Below, in pieces: positions 60,501-64,000 of a DNA stretch of 64,000 nt. The position numbers and the translations under genes were made by a program. Origin of the DNA: Manis javanica. Lineage: Eukaryota > Chordata > Mammalia > Pholidota > Manidae. The notes beneath the pieces are model-generated. The model was not told the DNA's origin. It worked only from the letters and a program-made list of their open reading frames with translations, and ran no database searches. The stretch covers positions 16,484,501 through 16,548,500 of the forward strand of contig NC_133167.1 in the NCBI RefSeq assembly GCF_040802235.1, written 5' to 3'. The first letter of the stretch is position 1; each line of letters begins with the position of its first letter.

Positions 60501-63306
60501 TCAGGTCTGGGCACCACTGCCCTCTGGCCACACCTGCCTGTGGCACCTGTGTCATTTGCTGGTTGCTTTTTGACCGCCTCTCCAACTACACAGGGTTCCA
60601 GAGAGGGAGGGATTGTGTCTTTGTGGCTGTGTTTTCCTCATGCCTACCTGGTGCCTAGCACAAAACTTTAAAAAGTCATAGTATATGTGTGTGTGTCTAT
60701 GTATGTTCAGGTATATTTTTAATACTACAGCTTAAACAAATAAAGCTGGTGTGTGAAAGTCAGTTAGGCTCAAGGCCAGGGAGTTTCACAAACAGAGGCA
60801 GAGACCCTCTGCCTAGTCGATTATGTTCCCACCTCCTTAATTCCAGAGGCACTATGCTGTCACCTGCTTCTGCGCATTTGTACGTACTGCTCTCTCTACC
60901 TGCAATATTCTTCTGTCTAGACAAATTTAACTCAGCTCAGACCTTGCCTGCTCTGGGGAGCCCTCCCACCTGCACAGGCGCAAGGCTGGGTTGGGCCCCC
61001 TTTTTGTGTTCCCATAGCATCCTGTGCACACATCTATTGGAGCATCACAACCATGACAATTAACTGTTACTCCTTCACTCTTACCAATCACCCTAGAAGG
61101 AATATAAGATGAACTGAGGCTACACCCCACCTGTCTGACTGGGGCCCACCCCATAGCATTACAGCATTCCCTAGAGGCAGAGGGGGTGGGGAGTGATGAC
61201 ACACAGAGTTAGCACCCAGCCAGCCCCTCCACTCTCACCTCGTGTGTCTGTGGATTCTCTACAATGCAGCCATAGTTGAGGGATTGTGTCCTGTTAGCCT
61301 GAAAGACAGCACACTGAGACAGTGACCTGCCTGCTCCAGGGCCGCAAGGTCTGTTTTCTCTTTCTTTCTTTCTCTCCCCTACAGCACCTGGCACGCAGCT
61401 CCGCCACTGACAGGCTTTCAGCAGGGGTGCAAACTGACAGCTGCCCTCCCCCTCCCTACTTCTGAGCAGCCAAAGGGCTCCAGGTCTTCGTTACTGCTGG
61501 GGCTTCTGACACATCTCCTTCCTCATTCCCACTCCTAACTCCCTAGGCTGCCTCTGCCTCCCTGATACCCTGCTTTCCAGGAACCTCTCTGGATTACTCC
61601 TTCTATACCCTCCAGCCCTCCAAGCCTCCTCACCGTGGTGCCAAGGAGCAAGAAAGGGTGAGGCTGGTGTCTGTAGGCCTTCAACATAGCGTTCAAGGGA
61701 AAGTCGGAGCAGACATCGGCGTTGAGCACGAAGAAGGCCTCCGGGCTCCCTGCCAGGATCTGGTCCCGGAAATGGTAGAGACCACCCCCTGTGCCCAGAG
61801 GCACAAATTCCTGCAGGTACCTGTCCCCAGAGACCCCAGAGCCAGCTCAGTGAGATCAGAGGAGACAGATACCATGAGCCTGGGTACCGTACCCCTCCTA
61901 CTCCTGGAAGTAAACCCGCCCAAAGCCCAGAAAAACTCAATATACTCAGGGATCCAGAGATGCCCAAATAAAAATCCTCCCAGTGTGTGAGGGTGAAGTC
62001 TGGCAAATGCTCACTCTATCTACTGCTGAAAATTCAGAGGCTTAGGGCACCACTCCCCCACCCCACACAGCATGTGTGCACAACACCTGACTGGAAGGTT
62101 AAACTCCTGCTGGGCAGCTTCTAGGAACCGGCTAAGGGGCTCATCAGGTTGATAGAAGCCAATGAGCAGAATCTCCTGCATCCCAGGGACCTGAGGACAA
62201 GGGAAGACGTTGGGAGAAAACAGTATCTGATGGGAAGGAATGTTGGGGGAATCTGTGGAATTGGCCCAGAAATCCAGAGACCACACAGTTGCAGACTCAG
62301 CTATGGGGCCCCCCTGGATACTCACTTTACCACTTTGGTCTGATTTCTCCTCTGGACAATGATGTTTCAGTCTTTAATCTTTCAATCTTTTTTCATTCTA
62401 CTATCCCCCAACTGCCTGCATCTGAATTGGGAAAATTCTGCCTACCAATCCATTCATTTCCCCAATATTTACTATCTGTTAATCTGACCTTGGGATGAGC
62501 ATGAAGTTAGGGTATCATTTACCAAGTGCCTACACTGTACACTTCACAAACATCATCTGTAAGCATCTTTCACCACCCCACGAAGTAGGTCTAATTCACC
62601 CCATTTTACAATTAAGGAAACTAAGGCTCAAAAAGGGTGAGAAATTTACTCAAGTCCTTACAGCAGGCAGATACTAGATTCATATAGTCTTATCTGTCCC
62701 GATACCAAAAACAACAAAGAAATTAGCTTCGTGGTGAGCAACGGTATGAGTCCAGAGCTGTTATCATTAAGGTTCCTCATGCTATAGCTTTAAATGGTCT
62801 CCAAGATGCCTGCCTGATCTCATATCCCATGCTTTAAAACAGGAGTGAAATCTGAGCAAGAAGAGGCCAGATGAGACTAGATTAGGTGGAAGACAGAACA
62901 GCTGCACTGCAAACTCCAAGGGGTGCCATTCATGTTGTTATTTGTAAATGGTGGTCCTTGGAGTTATGCCTAGCAGGAAGAGGTTAAGGTTGGAAAAGAG
63001 GGGCAAAATGGCATGAAGGAATGAGCAGGAAGTGAGGTGGGAGAGGGGTTCCTATGGGGTTACCTGGGCACAGGCCTCAATGTGGTGCTGGATCATAGGG
63101 ACCCCTGCCACCGGAAACAGGGGTTTGGGCACCTCAAAAGACAAAGGCCTGAAGCGAGTCCCTGGGAGAGGAGAGAGAAGTACATTTCATCTTCCAGTCT
63201 CCCTCTGACTCCACCCCACCAACCATTCAAGCCCAACCTCCTACCCCCATTCCTCCAACTCCTCACCCTTTTGAGGGCCTCCAATCAGGATCACAGCTTT
63301 GAGCAT
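57438..63306 (-). CDS. GMPPA: Mannose-1-phosphate guanylyltransferase regulatory subunit alpha
   Basis: Partner of catalytic GMPPB. GMPPA binds GDP-mannose and damps synthesis of this cytosolic glycosylation donor; loss in humans causes the AAMR syndrome. Coding exons in transcript order: 63306-63267, 63161-63064, 62190-62087, 61820-61634, 61298-61239, 60156-60026, 58995-58861, 58739-58642, 58477-58431, 58207-58115, 57992-57824, 57538-57438, total 1263 nt, i.e. 420 residues, the human length as I recall it. The N-terminal nucleotidyltransferase fold has [20 protein letters not shown], in which the catalytic-type loop is altered by an insertion; NAD at about 114-116; and a C-terminal left-handed beta-helix with hexapeptide repeats ([20 protein letters not shown]). 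Exon phases agree at every junction. Confidence 0.97.
57714..57755. repeat. (CA)n/(CACG)n microsatellite
   Basis: acacac run followed by about six cgca units, in the last GMPPA intron. Confidence 0.95.
57824..57992 (-). CDS. GMPPA: GMPPA exon
   Basis: 169 nt, phase 0 to 1: [20 protein letters not shown] and [19 protein letters not shown]. Confidence 0.95.
58115..58207 (-). CDS. GMPPA: GMPPA exon: beta-helix
   Basis: 31 codons, phase 0-0: [20 protein letters not shown] through HGATLQ. Confidence 0.95.
58431..58477 (-). CDS. GMPPA: GMPPA exon, 47-nt micro-exon
   Basis: Phase 1 to 0: [15 protein letters not shown], the start of the beta-helix. Confidence 0.93.
58642..58739 (-). CDS. GMPPA: GMPPA exon
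   Basis: 98 nt, phase 2 to 1. [20 protein letters not shown] to GGPRIR. Confidence 0.94.
58861..58995 (-). CDS. GMPPA: GMPPA exon
   Basis: 135 nt, phase 2-2. [31 protein letters not shown]. Confidence 0.94.
58996..60025. other. GMPPA: GMPPA intron 6
   Basis: G/A-rich low-complexity stretches at about 59380-59520 and 59780-59960, and a short GT run at about 59700-59717. No gene seen. Confidence 0.55.
60026..60156 (-). CDS. GMPPA: GMPPA exon
   Basis: 131 nt, phase 0 to 2. [29 protein letters not shown]. Confidence 0.95.
60157..61238. other. GMPPA: GMPPA intron 5 with L2 relic
   Basis: L2-type wording at about 60240-60670: ttcctcatgcctacctggtg and cctagcacaaaac near its end. The remainder is unique. 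Confidence 0.6.
61239..61298 (-). CDS. GMPPA: GMPPA exon
   Basis: 60 nt, phase 0-0: [20 protein letters not shown]. Confidence 0.95.
61299..61633. other. GMPPA: GMPPA intron 4
   Basis: 335 bp with a short ctttctttcttt run near 61355. Nothing else. Confidence 0.5.
61634..61820 (-). CDS. GMPPA: GMPPA exon: sugar-nucleotide core
   Basis: 187 nt, phase 2 to 0. [20 protein letters not shown] and [14 protein letters not shown], ending LLLGTT. Confidence 0.95.
62087..62190 (-). CDS. GMPPA: GMPPA exon
   Basis: 104 nt, phase 0 to 2. [26 protein letters not shown]. Confidence 0.95.
62191..63063. other. GMPPA: GMPPA intron 2 with MIR relic
   Basis: MIR-type sequence at about 62510-62680: cattttacaattaaggaaac, actcaagtccttacagcagg. 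The rest is unique. Confidence 0.6.
63064..63161 (-). CDS. GMPPA: GMPPA exon: nucleotide-binding N-terminus
   Basis: 98 nt, phase 1 to 0. [30 protein letters not shown]. Confidence 0.95.
63267..63306 (-). CDS. GMPPA: GMPPA first coding exon
   Basis: 40 nt: [13 protein letters not shown] plus one base. ATG at 63306, donor gtgagg. 5' UTR exons must lie upstream, possibly beyond the window. Confidence 0.93.
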
Positions 63307-64000
63307 GATGTTGATTGCTACCTAAACCTCAAATACCAACAGAGAAATCAAGCTCAGATCTCACAGCCCAACCCAGAAACTCCACTCATATCCCCAAGCA
63401 AACACCAAATCTCCAAGAACAACACAGCCCTCTCCCGGGATGTAAATCCAAAGTTCAATACAGTCCTTTCTGGCATACAACTCCTCACAAATCCCACATA
63501 TCTCAAATCCCAACCCAGATTCCAACAGGCCATCAAACCCTATGGTGACTCATCCCAGATTCTGAAATTGCTCCCTGTAATTTGATGCCTAACAGACTTC
63601 CCTCTGGCCACAAATTAAACTCAGAAACTCAGCAGTATTACCCCCTTCTCACACTCCAAACCTCCAAACCTTATCCACGTATTCCCAAATGCTGCAATCT
63701 CACGCTAGATGTTAAACTCTGAATCCCAATAGTGAACCCTGAAAATCGAACCTCGGATCCTGAGGGAGCCCCAGATATATAACCACAATGGTAAGAGTGA
63801 ATCCCAAGTATTGAACTAACACTGATATGCATCTGATGAATCTCAAATCCTAGCAAAAACCCTCTATATGCTGAACCTGAATCCTAAAACTAACCTCTAG
63901 GTGATGAACCCTGAATCAAAAGACATATTCCCTTGGCATCCCAAATACGGAACTTACAAACACCCTGAGTTCCAATACTGACAAGTAGCTGAAACTCAGG
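63307..64000. repeat. Degenerate tandem repeat upstream of GMPPA start
   Basis: C/A-rich phrases recur: aatcccaatagtgaaccctg, gaacctgaatcctaaaac, gatgaaccctgaatcaaaag, ctcaaatcctagc. Spacing is irregular, about 20-40 bases. A decayed minisatellite in the 5' intron is the best reading. Confidence 0.5.

Noticed and set aside
1-64000. CRISPR arrays, operons, phage or endogenous retroviral genes
   Set aside because: None seen. The direct repeats are simple sequence or decayed transposons, and no gag, pol or env-like frames were noticed.

Overview
The window is mammalian nuclear DNA: protein-coding genes split into short exons with GT-AG introns, CpG-island promoters, AATAAA signals and many ancient MIR, L2 and hAT relics. 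No Alu, B1/B2, BovB-type, carnivore or equine SINE was recognised, so an anthropoid primate or murid is unlikely, but I cannot name the species. The gene set, order and orientation match the human 2q35 block OBSL1-TMEM198-CHPF-ASIC4-GMPPA, read here in reverse complement. Layout: (1) 1-17.07 kb, plus strand, OBSL1 from its second coding exon to the 3' end: one immunoglobulin (Ig) module per exon plus one fibronectin III module. (2) 17.2-23.3 kb, minus strand, TMEM198, complete (360 aa), convergent with OBSL1. (3) 23.35-23.85 kb, a CpG-rich bidirectional promoter with two CRE-like sites. (4) 23.85-28.48 kb, plus strand, CHPF, complete (775 aa). (5) 28.64-50 kb, minus strand, ASIC4, complete (539 aa, ten coding exons, a 14 kb first intron), its 3' end about 160-180 bp from that of CHPF. 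(6) 50-57.26 kb, non-coding, with several AT-rich motif clusters that look like regulatory elements. (7) 57.26-63.31 kb, minus strand, GMPPA, complete coding sequence (420 aa, twelve coding exons); its 5' UTR exons lie beyond the window. TMEM198, CHPF, ASIC4 and GMPPA were assembled exon by exon; splice phases agree throughout and the lengths equal those I recall for the human proteins. The genes are syntenic neighbours, not an operon: OBSL1 is a cytoskeletal and 3M-complex scaffold, TMEM198 a Wnt-linked membrane protein, CHPF a Golgi chondroitin-synthase subunit, ASIC4 a neuronal ASIC-family subunit and GMPPA the regulatory subunit of GDP-mannose pyrophosphorylase. I found no previously undescribed system. 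The most notable observations are a decayed extra Ig exon in an OBSL1 intron, a GC-AG intron in ASIC4, a direct repeat flanking ASIC4 exon 6, a hAT element nested in an older repeat, degenerate tandem repeats in three introns, and candidate conserved non-coding elements around ASIC4. Repeat-family and conservation calls were made by eye and need RepeatMasker and alignment.
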